Source of the DNA: Lysinibacillus boronitolerans JCM 21713 = 10a = NBRC 103108
GTDB taxonomy: Bacteria > Bacillota > Bacilli > Bacillales_A > Planococcaceae
Direction: 5' to 3'
Length of the DNA: 64,000 nt
NCBI RefSeq assembly: GCF_000772935.1
Contig: NZ_JPVR01000065.1
Span: 44,558-108,557 of the forward strand
This document shows positions 56,376-64,000 of the stretch, one piece after another. A program made the position numbers and the translations under genes. A model generated the notes under the pieces. That model had not been told where the DNA came from and searched no databases. It worked only from the letters and a program-made list of their open reading frames with translations. Each line of letters opens with the position of its first letter. Position 1 is the stretch's first letter.

Positions 56376-57713
56376 TTAGCCAATCATAATATTTCCTTTT
56401 GGGTGACGGAAACTCTCTTTTTTTCTTCGTTTTGCAATGGCAAAAGCAATGGTTAGTGGTCCAACTCTTCCTACGAACATTGTAATAATCAGAAGAAGAC
56501 GACCAGCAGGTGTTAGCTCTGGGGTTAGGCCCATCGAAAGACCAACAGTACCAAATGCAGAGGTAGCTTCAAATAAATACATCATAAAGCTATGATGTTG
56601 TTCCGTGATACTAAGAATAATCGTCACGACTACTACAATTAATCCACCGCACATTGTAACCGTCAATGCCTTTAAAATAGTTTCAGTGACAATTCTACGT
56701 TTGAAGAGAACCACATCTTCTTTACCTCTAATTTGTGACCACATAGTAGCTACTAAAACAGCAAAGGTTGTGATTTTAATCCCTCCAGCAGTCGATCCAG
56801 AGCCTGCCCCAATAAACATCAAAAGTATCATTAAAAATAATGTAGAATGCGTTAAGTCCCCAATAGCCAGTGTATTGGAGCCAGCAGTTCGTGGTGTAAC
56901 CGCTTGGTAAAGGGAGCCTAACACTTTACCCCATTCTGATAATGGTCCAAGTGTCTTTTCGTTGCCATACTCAAACAGAAATATCAAAATGGTTCCACTA
57001 ACGGTTAGCAAAAGTGTCGTTACTAAGACAATTTTTGAATGGACAGAAAGCCTTTTAGTCACACGATATTCATACAATTCATTCATAACAATAAAGCCTA
57101 ATCCACCGATAGTAATAAGAGCACAGATGGTGAAAACAACAAAGGGGTCATCAACATAGGCAGTCATTCCGTTAAAACCACCCATTAAATCGAAGCCCGC
57201 GTTGTTGAAGTTGGATATGGCATGAAAAAATCCAAAATAAAGGGCCTTTCCAATAGGCATATCAAAAGAAAAACGAATCGATAGAATAAGACCACCGATT
57301 ATTTCAATACATGCTGTAAAGAGTAATATTCTTTTCACTAATCGAACTAGACCAGCAATAGAGATATTATTAAAGGCCTCTTTAAGCAGCAGTCTTTCTT
57401 TTAATGAAATTTTCTTTCCGAGCAGTAAAAATAATAATGTGGCAAATGTCATGAATCCTAAACCACCAATTTGGATCAAGAATAAAAGGACCACCTCGCC
57501 AAAAATAGAGAAGGTATCACCTGTATCAACTACGATTAAACCCGTGACACAAGTAGCTGAAGTAGCAGTGAATAAGGCATCTAAAAAGGTCAAACCCTTC
57601 CCATCCTCAGTAGAAAATGGCATTGTTAAAAGAAACGTCCCTATGGCAATGATTAGGGCAAAGCCCAAAACGAGAACTTTGGGAGGGTTTAATGCTCTTT
57701 TAAAATTGTTCAT
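56376..57713 (-). CDS. ktrB: Potassium uptake transmembrane subunit KtrB/KtrD
   Basis: This is the membrane pore of the Ktr system, 445 residues with about eight to ten membrane helices and four P-loops. The selectivity-filter regions SATCVTGL, SNFNNAGFD, VTPRTAGSN and SAFGTVGLS are visible, each with its glycine. ATG 57713 follows TGAGGTAA. The gene order B then A differs from B. subtilis ktrAB. c-di-AMP would shut the system both at RNA level (riboswitch) and, in related systems, at protein level. Confidence 0.93.
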   Translation of the reverse strand: MNNFKRALNPPKVLVLGFALIIAIGTFLLTMPFSTEDGKGLTFLDALFTATSATCVTGLIVVDTGDTFSIFGEVVLLFLIQIGGLGFMTFATLLFLLLGKKISLKERLLLKEAFNNISIAGLVRLVKRILLFTACIEIIGGLILSIRFSFDMPIGKALYFGFFHAISNFNNAGFDLMGGFNGMTAYVDDPFVVFTICALITIGGLGFIVMNELYEYRVTKRLSVHSKIVLVTTLLLTVSGTILIFLFEYGNEKTLGPLSEWGKVLGSLYQAVTPRTAGSNTLAIGDLTHSTLFLMILLMFIGAGSGSTAGGIKITTFAVLVATMWSQIRGKEDVVLFKRRIVTETILKALTVTMCGGLIVVVVTIILSITEQHHSFMMYLFEATSAFGTVGLSMGLTPELTPAGRLLLIITMFVGRVGPLTIAFAIAKRRKKESFRHPKGNIMIG

Positions 57714-57780
57714 TTAATTTACCTCAATTCTGTAAGTAAACAACTGGTTGTTAAATGGCATAATAAAAAGACCTACGATA

Positions 57781-57970
57781 AAAGCATGAAAAAGGCAGAA
57801 AGCATGCTAATAATGGTGGTCAATAACGACCTCCTTCGCTTTAGCCGACGAAGTTAGCTGACGGGTAGGATGGCGAAAGAGCTTTCTCATCCCTTCTGCT
57901 ACTGCAGAATTAACCCCAAAAGATTGGTTCCTCCGTTCTCAAATAGTTGAGATTTGGCCGATTTGAAATT
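57781..57970 (-). ncRNA. ydaO-yuaA (c-di-AMP) riboswitch
   Basis: Read on the minus strand, the leader has the core of the ydaO motif: GGGGUUAAUUCUGCAGUAGC, a GGGAUGAGAAAGC/CGCCAUCC helix, the invariant ACCCGUCAGCUAAC, and GCUAAAGCGAAGGAGGUC. The aptamer spans about 57827-57970. A downstream hairpin (GCATG/CATGC) followed by TTTTT near 57768-57812 could be the terminator of the expression platform. This class turns genes off when c-di-AMP is high. It lies directly ahead of ktrB, a known target type. Confidence 0.92.
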
Positions 57971-58121
57971 GAATGTGATTATTCTACGCCCTTATTCTAT
58001 TTTTTGTAAACCCTTTAATTGTTAGGAAAATGTAATTATTTTTATTGTGGGTGAATTGGGTATGAATAATTCACACAAAAATAAAACCAAAAATTCACTT
58101 GATAATTTCGCATACTTTCTA

Positions 58122-58150
58122 TTGACCATTATTAGACAATACGATATAAT
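58122..58150 (+). promoter_or_regulatory. SigA promoter of rpsU
   Basis: TTGACC (58122-58127) and TATAAT (58145-58150) are separated by exactly 17 bases, 72 bases ahead of the rpsU start. Confidence 0.85.
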
Positions 58151-58221
58151 TTTTTAGTACACAACAGAAGGTTATTTGCCTAATTGTGTATTGACGTGTG
58201 TTCGGAGGGAGGGAAAGAGAG

Positions 58222-58395
58222 ATGTCAAAAACTGTCGTTCGCAAAAACGAATCGCTTGAAGATGCTCTTCGCCGCTTCAAACGTACTGTATCAAAAAGTG
58301 GTACAATTCAAGAAGTTAGAAAGCGCGAGTTCTACGAAAAACCTAGCGTAAAACGTAAAAAGAAATCAGAAGCTGCACGTAAACGTAAGTGGTAA
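58222..58395 (+). CDS. rpsU: 30S ribosomal protein S21
   Basis: This 57-residue basic protein has the S21 pattern [20 protein letters not shown] and a [14 protein letters not shown] tail. The start is ATG 58222 behind GGAGGGAGGG; an in-frame GTG at 58198 is rejected. In B. subtilis yqeY is the next gene; here two terminators follow instead. Confidence 0.97.
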   Translation: MSKTVVRKNESLEDALRRFKRTVSKSGTIQEVRKREFYEKPSVKRKKKSEAARKRKW

Positions 58396-58643
58396 TTTAA
58401 TTTCCCATTAAAAATCCCTACGTTCATAACACGCAATTGTATGATTCACTGAGCAGACAAAGTTATACCTGAGATTAATCACATTTTTGATTAATTTCAG
58501 GTATTTTACATTGCTCAACTTTACGTACATATGAAAAAGCCGAATGAAATCAATTTGATTCATTCGGCTTTTTTGCACATACTAAGTGTTGGTAATTGGC
58601 ATTAGATCGAATGATAAATAAGTTAATAAATTTTTAAGATTTG
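58396..58643 (+). terminator. Two tandem terminators after rpsU
   Basis: The first hairpin pairs TACCTGA and GATTAAT with ATTAAT and TCAGGTA (58466-58503), the second AAAGCCGAATGAA with TTCATTCGGCTTT (58535-58571, then T-run). They isolate rpsU from the SigW operon. Nothing else is seen in this interval. Confidence 0.85.
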
Positions 58644-58669
58644 CGAAACTTTTCGCATGATTGACCGTA
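58644..58669 (+). promoter_or_regulatory. SigW promoter of the nfeD-floA operon
   Basis: CGAAAC followed by TTTT (58644-58653) and CGTA (58666-58669) are separated by 16 bases, matching the SigW consensus TGAAAC-N16-CGTA at all but one base. The B. subtilis yqeZ-yqfAB operon is known to be SigW-controlled. This gives response to envelope stress and membrane-active compounds. Confidence 0.85.
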
Positions 58670-58707
58670 TATACAGAGGAGAGGCATGTTAGAAGGGAGG
58701 GAAAAAG

Positions 58708-60036
58708 ATGCGAAAACGGAGAATCCTCAGCTATTTACTAGTGATATGGATGACTTTTTTGTTAGCGTTTCCATTAACTTCGGCTTTTGCCAGTAATAAG
58801 GTCTATCATGTTCCGATTCATAATGAAGTAGAGCGAGGACTTCATGCATTTTTAGAACGAGCTTTTAAAGAGGCTGAAGAAAACAATGCAGAGGCGATTA
58901 TCTTAGAAATACATACGCCTGGCGGTTTTGTGAATGCAGCAAGCGATATCGCTATGCTTATGGATGCAACGCAAATAAAAACGATTGCTTATATTAATAA
59001 GGATGCGCACTCAGCAGGAGCTTTTTTAGCCTTACATGCGGATAAGATCTACATGGTTCCGAATGGAACAATTGGTGCAGCGGCAGTTATCGATTCAGCA
59101 GGTAATGCAGCCGACCTTAAGGCCAATAGCGCTTGGCTTGCTCAAATGAAAGCAGCAGCAGAAACGTCAGGGCGCGACCCTAAGTATGCATTAGCAATGG
59201 CAGATACCAACTATGAACTACCAGAATACCGTGCTGGTGGAAAGAATCTGTTAACCCTATCCGCCTCAGAGGCATTAAAGGTTAAATATTCTGAAGGGAC
59301 GGTTAAGGATTTTCAGGAGCTTCTAGAAGTAACCAACTTGAATGGTAGTGATGTTGTTTCAATTGAACCGACCTTTTCTGAAAAATTAGCTCGTTTTATT
59401 ACAAATCCCATCATTGTACCTATACTGTTGTCAATCGCTAGCTTAGGACTTGTGATGGAGCTTTATTCGCCAGGATTTGGTGTTCCAGGTATAATGGGCT
59501 TATCAGCACTTGGTTTATTTTTCTTTGGACACATGGTGGCCGGCTTTGCGGGATATGAAACGTTATTGTTATTTATTATTGGCTTAGCCCTTTTAATTGC
59601 AGAGTTTTTTGTCCCTGGTGGAATTGTTGGTATTTTAGGTGGTGTCTTAATAGTACTAAGTCTGATACTGGCAGGTGCAAATATGATGCAAATGATAGTA
59701 GCAATTCTCATTGCGCTTGTGATAGCGATGATAGGAATGGTGATTCTGATGAAATTTTTCGGAAAAAAACTGCATGTCTTAAACAGGCTTGTGTTAATGG
59801 ATGCAACGACGACAGAAGAAGGGTATGTATCCAATGTGAATCGCACAGAACTGTTAGGAAAAATTGGGAAAACGCTTACGCCACTTCGTCCATCTGGAAC
59901 TATGGTACTTGGTAGTGAACGCATTGATATTGTATCAGAAGGTGGCTATATCGATGCCAATCAACATGTAGAAATTATTAAAGTTGAAGGCTCACGCATT
60001 GTTGTGAGACAAACAGATAAAGAGATGGAGGAATAG
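58708..60036 (+). CDS. yqeZ: NfeD family membrane serine-protease-like protein
   Basis: This is a 442-residue long-form NfeD protein. A signal peptide (about 1-28) precedes a ClpP/SppA-like domain with the nucleophile Ser102 in DAHSAGAFLAL. Four to five membrane helices follow (about 230-350), then the C-terminal NfeD OB-fold (LLGKIGKTLTPLRPSG). It works with flotillins at membrane microdomains. A GAAGGGAGGG site precedes ATG 58708. It is first gene of the SigW operon; floA begins three bases after its stop. Confidence 0.93.
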   Translation: MRKRRILSYLLVIWMTFLLAFPLTSAFASNKVYHVPIHNEVERGLHAFLERAFKEAEENNAEAIILEIHTPGGFVNAASDIAMLMDATQIKTIAYINKDAHSAGAFLALHADKIYMVPNGTIGAAAVIDSAGNAADLKANSAWLAQMKAAAETSGRDPKYALAMADTNYELPEYRAGGKNLLTLSASEALKVKYSEGTVKDFQELLEVTNLNGSDVVSIEPTFSEKLARFITNPIIVPILLSIASLGLVMELYSPGFGVPGIMGLSALGLFFFGHMVAGFAGYETLLLFIIGLALLIAEFFVPGGIVGILGGVLIVLSLILAGANMMQMIVAILIALVIAMIGMVILMKFFGKKLHVLNRLVLMDATTTEEGYVSNVNRTELLGKIGKTLTPLRPSGTMVLGSERIDIVSEGGYIDANQHVEIIKVEGSRIVVRQTDKEMEE

Positions 60037-60039
60037 AAA

Positions 60040-61044
60040 ATGGGTTTTGATTTAGCTTTGATTGGTCCTATTGCCGGACTAGTTATTTTATTCATTGTGC
60101 TTGCGGTATTCTTTACCTTTGTACCCGTAGCACTGTGGATTTCTGCATTAGCAGCAGGTGTACGTGTTAGTATTTTCACATTAATTGGGATGCGCTTACG
60201 TCGTGTTATTCCGTCTCGAATTGTTAATCCTTTGATTAAAGCACATAAAGCAGGTTTACCTGTAACGATTAACCAGTTAGAGAGTCACTATTTAGCAGGT
60301 GGTAATGTTGACCGTGTAGTGAATGCCTTAATTGCGGCTCACCGTGCCAATATTGAGCTGTCATTTGAACGTTGTGCAGCAATTGATTTAGCTGGGCGTG
60401 ATGTATTAGAAGCTGTTCAAATGTCTGTTAATCCAAAAGTTATTGAAACACCTTTCATTTCAGGTGTAGCAATGAACGGGATCGAGGTTAAAGCAAAGGC
60501 TCGTATCACTGTGCGTGCCAACATTGAGCGTCTAGTCGGTGGTGCTGGTGAAGAAACAGTTATTGCCCGTGTAGGGGAAGGGATCGTTTCTACAATAGGT
60601 TCGGCTACTAGTCATACGGAAGTATTAGAAAATCCAGATATGATTTCACAAACGGTTTTATCTAAAGGTTTGGATTCAGGAACAGCCTTTGAAATCTTAT
60701 CCATTGATATTGCGGATGTAGATATCGGTAAAAACATCGGGGCCGAATTACAAATTGAACAAGCACAAGCGGATAAAAACATTGCGCAAGCAAAAGCTGA
60801 GGAACGTCGTGCAATGGCTGTAGCAAACGAGCAAGAAATGATTGCACGTGTTCAAGAGATGAAGGCAAAAGTAGTAGAAGCAGAGGCAGAAGTACCGCAA
60901 GCGATGGCTGAAGCCTTACGTTCTGGTAATCTTGGTATTATGGATTATATGAACTATCGCAATATCCAAGCGGATACAGCAATGCGTGACTCTATTTCAA
61001 AAGTAAGCAATGATAAGCCTGAAAAAAATGAACCCAATGCTTAA
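60040..61044 (+). CDS. floA: Flotillin-like protein FloA
   Basis: FloA organises membrane microdomains and affects membrane fluidity. The 334-residue protein has an N-terminal hydrophobic hairpin (about 5-48), then the PHB/SPFH-like domain ([16 protein letters not shown]) and a long helical region rich in Ala, Glu and Gln ([20 protein letters not shown]). ATG 60040 uses a GGAGGA site at the end of yqeZ, so translation is likely coupled. Confidence 0.97.
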   Translation: MGFDLALIGPIAGLVILFIVLAVFFTFVPVALWISALAAGVRVSIFTLIGMRLRRVIPSRIVNPLIKAHKAGLPVTINQLESHYLAGGNVDRVVNALIAAHRANIELSFERCAAIDLAGRDVLEAVQMSVNPKVIETPFISGVAMNGIEVKAKARITVRANIERLVGGAGEETVIARVGEGIVSTIGSATSHTEVLENPDMISQTVLSKGLDSGTAFEILSIDIADVDIGKNIGAELQIEQAQADKNIAQAKAEERRAMAVANEQEMIARVQEMKAKVVEAEAEVPQAMAEALRSGNLGIMDYMNYRNIQADTAMRDSISKVSNDKPEKNEPNA

Positions 61045-61069
61045 TAACGGAAAGGAGCGGAACTAACAT

Positions 61070-61549
61070 ATGGAACAGTTAATAATCTTCGCCATAATTG
61101 CCATAGTCAGCTCTATTTTCGGAAAATCAAAAAATAAAAAGCCTCAGAAGCAGATGATGCCTCCTTTTAATAAAGACACCGCGGTGGAGCCTCCAGTTAC
61201 GGAGAAAGAGCCACATCGTAGTGGGAAAGCACAGAGTTTTGAAGACTTTGCACGAGAATTTATCGGAGATTGGATTCCAGAAAATGAGAAAGTTGAGGAG
61301 CCTAAAAAATTTGTTGAAGAACAAGTGAAAAAGGAAATACCAAGCTATGTTGCCCCAGCTGTCATTCCAACTGATATTCCTAGCCGTTCTTCTAATCGAG
61401 AAAGTCGGGGACGATTAGCTGCTGGAAAAAAGGAAGTGCAATCTGTTGGCGCTCATTCGACTTTACAACTACCTCAATCTAAAAATGATCTTGTGCAAGC
61501 AATTGTGATGGCCGAAATATTAGGACCACCAAAATCAAAAAGAAAATAA
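61070..61549 (+). CDS. yqfB: YqfB-like membrane-anchored protein
   Basis: This 159-residue protein has an N-terminal membrane helix (LIIFAIIAIVSSIFG) and a long disordered, charged region. The conserved C-terminal stretch QAIVMAEILGPPKSKR is the feature I link to YqfB. The function is unknown. It is third gene of the SigW operon as in B. subtilis. AAAGGAGCGG lies ten bases before ATG 61070. A terminator-like hairpin follows at 61559-61601. Confidence 0.8.
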   Translation: MEQLIIFAIIAIVSSIFGKSKNKKPQKQMMPPFNKDTAVEPPVTEKEPHRSGKAQSFEDFAREFIGDWIPENEKVEEPKKFVEEQVKKEIPSYVAPAVIPTDIPSRSSNRESRGRLAAGKKEVQSVGAHSTLQLPQSKNDLVQAIVMAEILGPPKSKRK

Positions 61550-61558
61550 CTAGCATGT

Positions 61559-61602
61559 CCTCCTTTTTCGATGCATATATTGCCGAAGAAGGAGGCATTT
61601 TT
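61559..61602 (+). terminator. Terminator hairpin whose 3' arm is the yqfC ribosome binding site
   Basis: CCTCCTTTTTCG (61559-61570) pairs over 12 positions (one G-T) with CGAAGAAGGAGG (61584-61595), followed by C-A-T6. It looks like an intrinsic terminator for the SigW operon, and its right arm contains the AAGGAGG used by yqfC. Transcripts reading through would have this site masked. Confidence 0.75.
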
Positions 61603-61603
61603 T

Positions 61604-61852
61604 ATGAAAAAATTATTTCAATTAACGCCACTACTTGAGTTGTTAGAATACGAATCATTAAAAATTATTGGACCTTACCGTTTTATTCATGCAGATGCGA
61701 CGACCTGTTCGTTTGTCTATGCAGATTATCATATTACTGTCAATGCGGATTCAGTGACAATCAATGCGCTTAAAGAAGAAATGCTACATCTATCTGTTAA
61801 CAATCTTCAGGAACTTCATATGAAAATGACAAAGAATATGGGTGTGAGCTAA
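61604..61852 (+). CDS. yqfC: Sporulation protein YqfC
   Basis: This 82-residue YabP/YqfC-family protein has the pattern LEYESLKIIGPYRFIHAD, then SFVYADYHITV and LKEEMLHL. It is expressed in the mother cell under SigE in B. subtilis and is needed for normal sporulation. The start is ATG 61604 eight bases after AAGGAGG; that site lies in the hairpin described at 61559-61602. yqfD begins two bases after its stop. No SigE promoter was clear by eye. Confidence 0.9.
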   Translation: MKKLFQLTPLLELLEYESLKIIGPYRFIHADATTCSFVYADYHITVNADSVTINALKEEMLHLSVNNLQELHMKMTKNMGVS

Positions 61853-61853
61853 A

Positions 61854-62966
61854 ATGTGGAATAATCGGCCAATTATTATACGTATAAAGCGCCATGAAAA
61901 TGTTCATCCTTTTATTCAAGCATTGCACGCTCAACATGTCCCGTTAAAGCGTGTTGTCTTTCGTGATCAGGAAGTTTCCTTTGAAACGACAATGCATTAC
62001 CTACCAAAAATACGCCGTGTACGAAGACGTTTTCGCTTAAAAATGGCTGTTTTTTATGCAGATGAGCTTCAAGTTTTTCGTGCACAAATTTGGACTCTAT
62101 TGGGCTTAGCCTTCATGATTGCTATTCCAATCCTTTGTGCACAAGTCATATGGCGAGTGGACATTGAAGCCGCGACACCAGAACTGGAGGAGCGTTTAGG
62201 TAAGACCTTTCATGAAACCTTTCAACTAGAAACCCCTTTATCTCAAAAAAAGTTACCTTCTAATACGGTTATACGACAAAAGCTGTTAGAGCAACACCGA
62301 GAACTATCATGGGTTCATATTGATAAACACGGCGGACGAGTAATTTTGAGACCACAAGAATCACCGAAACAAACAGAGCAAACAACTGACAAATTAGCCT
62401 CCCATATTGTAGCAACGAAAAGTGGTGTCATTACCCACTTCAATATACAGCATGGTGAGCGAAAGATTTCAGTGAATGATACAGCCTATGAGGGTGACGT
62501 CCTCGTAAGTGGTGTATTAGAAAGTGGCACAGATCAAGTTTTTGTTGGGGCGAAAGGTGAGGTTTATGCAGATTATTGGCTTGAATGTTCATTTAAAATT
62601 CCAACAAAAATTACCGTGGAAACCTTGCAGCAAAAGCAATGGCGGGTGTTGATAAAGGGTATACATGAGGAAAAGGTGGATTATGTTCAAAAAAAGGATT
62701 TACCGAATTGGCTAGCCCCCTATGTTTCGATTGTGGAGGAGCAACAGACGAAAACCATGCAAGTGGAGTTGGATGAATCGAAAATTGAGACATTGCTTAT
62801 TCCTTTATTGCATGAAAAAGTATTACGCTCGTTACCTGCAAAAACAATCATCAAGAAAGAAAACCTTTTACAGGCAAAGTGGGGGAATGGTACAGTTGAA
62901 GGGAAAGTTCTATTTTTAGTCAATGAAAACATTGCAAGTCCAATACAAGGCCTACAAGGAGAATGA
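61854..62966 (+). CDS. yqfD: Sporulation protein YqfD
   Basis: This is a membrane protein of 370 residues of the YqfD/SpoIV family. The N-terminal part is basic, a membrane helix lies at about 79-97 (LLGLAFMIAIPILCAQ), and the extracytoplasmic part contains SWVHIDKHGGRVILRP and VATKSGVITHFNIQHGE. The role is in mother-cell sporulation. The ribosome binding site before ATG 61854 is weak, so it is likely coupled to yqfC. Its stop codon overlaps the phoH translation start region. Confidence 0.9.
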   Translation: MWNNRPIIIRIKRHENVHPFIQALHAQHVPLKRVVFRDQEVSFETTMHYLPKIRRVRRRFRLKMAVFYADELQVFRAQIWTLLGLAFMIAIPILCAQVIWRVDIEAATPELEERLGKTFHETFQLETPLSQKKLPSNTVIRQKLLEQHRELSWVHIDKHGGRVILRPQESPKQTEQTTDKLASHIVATKSGVITHFNIQHGERKISVNDTAYEGDVLVSGVLESGTDQVFVGAKGEVYADYWLECSFKIPTKITVETLQQKQWRVLIKGIHEEKVDYVQKKDLPNWLAPYVSIVEEQQTKTMQVELDESKIETLLIPLLHEKVLRSLPAKTIIKKENLLQAKWGNGTVEGKVLFLVNENIASPIQGLQGE

Positions 62967-62968
62967 TT

Positions 62969-63925
62969 ATGTCAGAACAGTTAACTGTATTACAGGTGGA
63001 TAATCCAAACGAAGCGGTTATGCTACTCGGTATTTCCGATGCAAATATGAAATTAGTTGAAGAAGCACTTAATGTTCAAATCATTACGCGTGGTGAACAA
63101 ATTCAACTTGCGGGTGAAGAAAATGCTAAGGAACAGGCAACCTTTCTTCTGCATGCTTTATTGAAGGTCATTCGCAAAGGAATTAATATTGATCAACGTG
63201 ATGTCACTACAGCTATTGAAATGACACAAAAAGGAACTATCGAATATTTTGCAGAACTATATGATGAAGAAATAGCACGCACGACGAAAGGAAAGTCAAT
63301 TCGTGCAAAAACAATTGGTCAACGAGAATACATACAAGCAATCCGTCATAAAGACGTTGTTTTCGGTATTGGTCCAGCCGGTACGGGGAAAACGTATTTA
63401 GCGGTAGTTATGGCAACACAGGCACTTAAAAATGGCCATGTTAAGCGAATTATTTTAACTCGCCCTGCTGTTGAAGCTGGAGAGTCTCTAGGCTTCCTTC
63501 CAGGGGATTTAAAGGAAAAGGTCGATCCATATCTACGTCCACTCTATGACGCTTTAAACGACATCTACGGCTCTGAACAAACACAGCGGCTAATTGAACG
63601 TGGAACGATTGAAATCGCCCCTTTAGCCTATATGCGTGGCCGTACATTAGATGATGCCTTTGTTATTTTAGATGAAGCACAAAATACAACTCATCAACAA
63701 ATGAAAATGTTCCTAACACGTCTGGGCTTCGGCTCTAAAATGGTCATCACTGGTGATAAAACGCAAATCGACTTACCTAAAAATACAGAATCTGGCTTGA
63801 TTGTAGCAGAGCGTACATTAAAGTATGTTAAATCCATCCATTTCCAAGTATTAGAACAAGGCGATGTCGTACGTCATCCAATCGTAGCCAAAATCATCCA
63901 AGCCTACGAAGAACAGCAACTTTAG
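62969..63925 (+). CDS. phoH: PhoH family ATPase
   Basis: This cytoplasmic P-loop ATPase has 318 residues. Walker A GPAGTGKT at 135-142 and Walker B VILDEAQNTT are clear, with an N-terminal KH-like or extension segment. RNA-related functions with YbeY are suggested for the family. The start is ATG 62969, eight bases after AAGGAG; an in-frame ATG two codons earlier is too close to that site. It follows yqfD as in B. subtilis. Confidence 0.95.
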   Translation: MSEQLTVLQVDNPNEAVMLLGISDANMKLVEEALNVQIITRGEQIQLAGEENAKEQATFLLHALLKVIRKGINIDQRDVTTAIEMTQKGTIEYFAELYDEEIARTTKGKSIRAKTIGQREYIQAIRHKDVVFGIGPAGTGKTYLAVVMATQALKNGHVKRIILTRPAVEAGESLGFLPGDLKEKVDPYLRPLYDALNDIYGSEQTQRLIERGTIEIAPLAYMRGRTLDDAFVILDEAQNTTHQQMKMFLTRLGFGSKMVITGDKTQIDLPKNTESGLIVAERTLKYVKSIHFQVLEQGDVVRHPIVAKIIQAYEEQQL

Positions 63926-64000
63926 AATTGCGTAGCCATTCTAAAGTCTGCCCCGAAAGCGAAGCGACAGGGGCAACAAGGTTTTAAAGTCTTGCCCGAA
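63919..64000. repeat. Hairpins and short direct repeat at the window edge
   Basis: ACTTTAGAAT (63919-63928) pairs perfectly with ATTCTAAAGT (63938-63947), and GCCCC ... GGGGC (63950-63974) forms a second hairpin. AAAGTCTGCCCCGAA (63943-63957) is nearly repeated as AAAGTCTTGCCCGAA (63986-64000). No T-run follows, so it is not a standard terminator. It may be the start of a repeat element continuing beyond the window. Confidence 0.55.

Noticed and set aside
59463..59924. 153-codon minus-strand frame opposite yqeZ
   Set aside because: It is antisense to the membrane region of NfeD, with unusual Ile/Pro-rich composition and no start signals.

Overview
The window reads as a chromosome segment from a spore-forming, low-GC Gram-positive bacterium of the Bacillales. 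Lysinibacillus or a close relative is my best guess. The evidence is the gene order of the Bacillus subtilis yqeG-to-phoH segment, the sporulation genes (gpr, spoIIP, cotJABC, yqfC, yqfD), AGGAGG-type ribosome binding sites, frequent TTG/GTG starts, a CIRCE/HrcA heat-shock operon and a c-di-AMP riboswitch. No rRNA, tRNA or CRISPR array was found.

Layout. 1-19 kb is a conserved housekeeping block: phospholipid synthesis (pssA divergent from psd), then yqeG-yqeH-aroE-yhbY-nadD-yqeK-rsfS-yqeM (ribosome assembly, NAD and shikimate steps), the competence genes comEA-comEB-comEC, small yqzM, holA, rpsT, gpr, spoIIP, an OatA-like acyltransferase and lepA. From 19.0 to 40.0 kb lies a block that separates lepA from hemW, which are neighbours in B. 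subtilis. Its left part (19.1-25.3 kb) is decayed mobile-type DNA: a frameshifted integrase remnant, a roughly 345-bp repeat pair each carrying a small membrane-protein gene, a nonsense-interrupted lipoprotein, a GH25 muramidase lacking a normal start, and several gene scraps. Its right part (25.6-40.0 kb) carries intact accessory metabolism: acetyltransferases, a SUKH-like protein, cupin, VOC, MDR reductase, DUF1835, a displaced yqeY, a PLP decarboxylase-chemoreceptor pair, polysaccharide deacetylase, DHH phosphoesterase and a chromate transporter.

40-48 kb is the stress operon hemW, hrcA-grpE-dnaK, dnaJ, prmA, rsmE, with a perfect CIRCE operator in front of hrcA. 48.2-51.9 kb is a three-gene cluster of probable spore-surface proteins: two proteins about 93% identical flank a larger relative with acidic repeats. 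Both outer copies have the same upstream block with a SigK-like -10 element. mtaB follows on the minus strand, then deoC, cotJABC behind a SigE-like promoter, and a potassium uptake pair (ktrB-ktrA, minus strand) under a ydaO-type riboswitch. 58-64 kb holds rpsU, the NfeD-FloA-YqfB envelope-stress operon behind a near-consensus SigW promoter, the sporulation pair yqfC-yqfD and phoH.

Points that deserve the most attention are the spore-surface trio, the translationally coupled decarboxylase-chemoreceptor pair, two genes (spoIIP and yqfC) whose ribosome binding sites lie inside hairpins, a 44-residue membrane protein at 25.2 kb, a SUKH-like/L7-L12-like fusion, and the lepA-hemW insertion. All functional calls come from reading motifs and context by eye; no database search was run.
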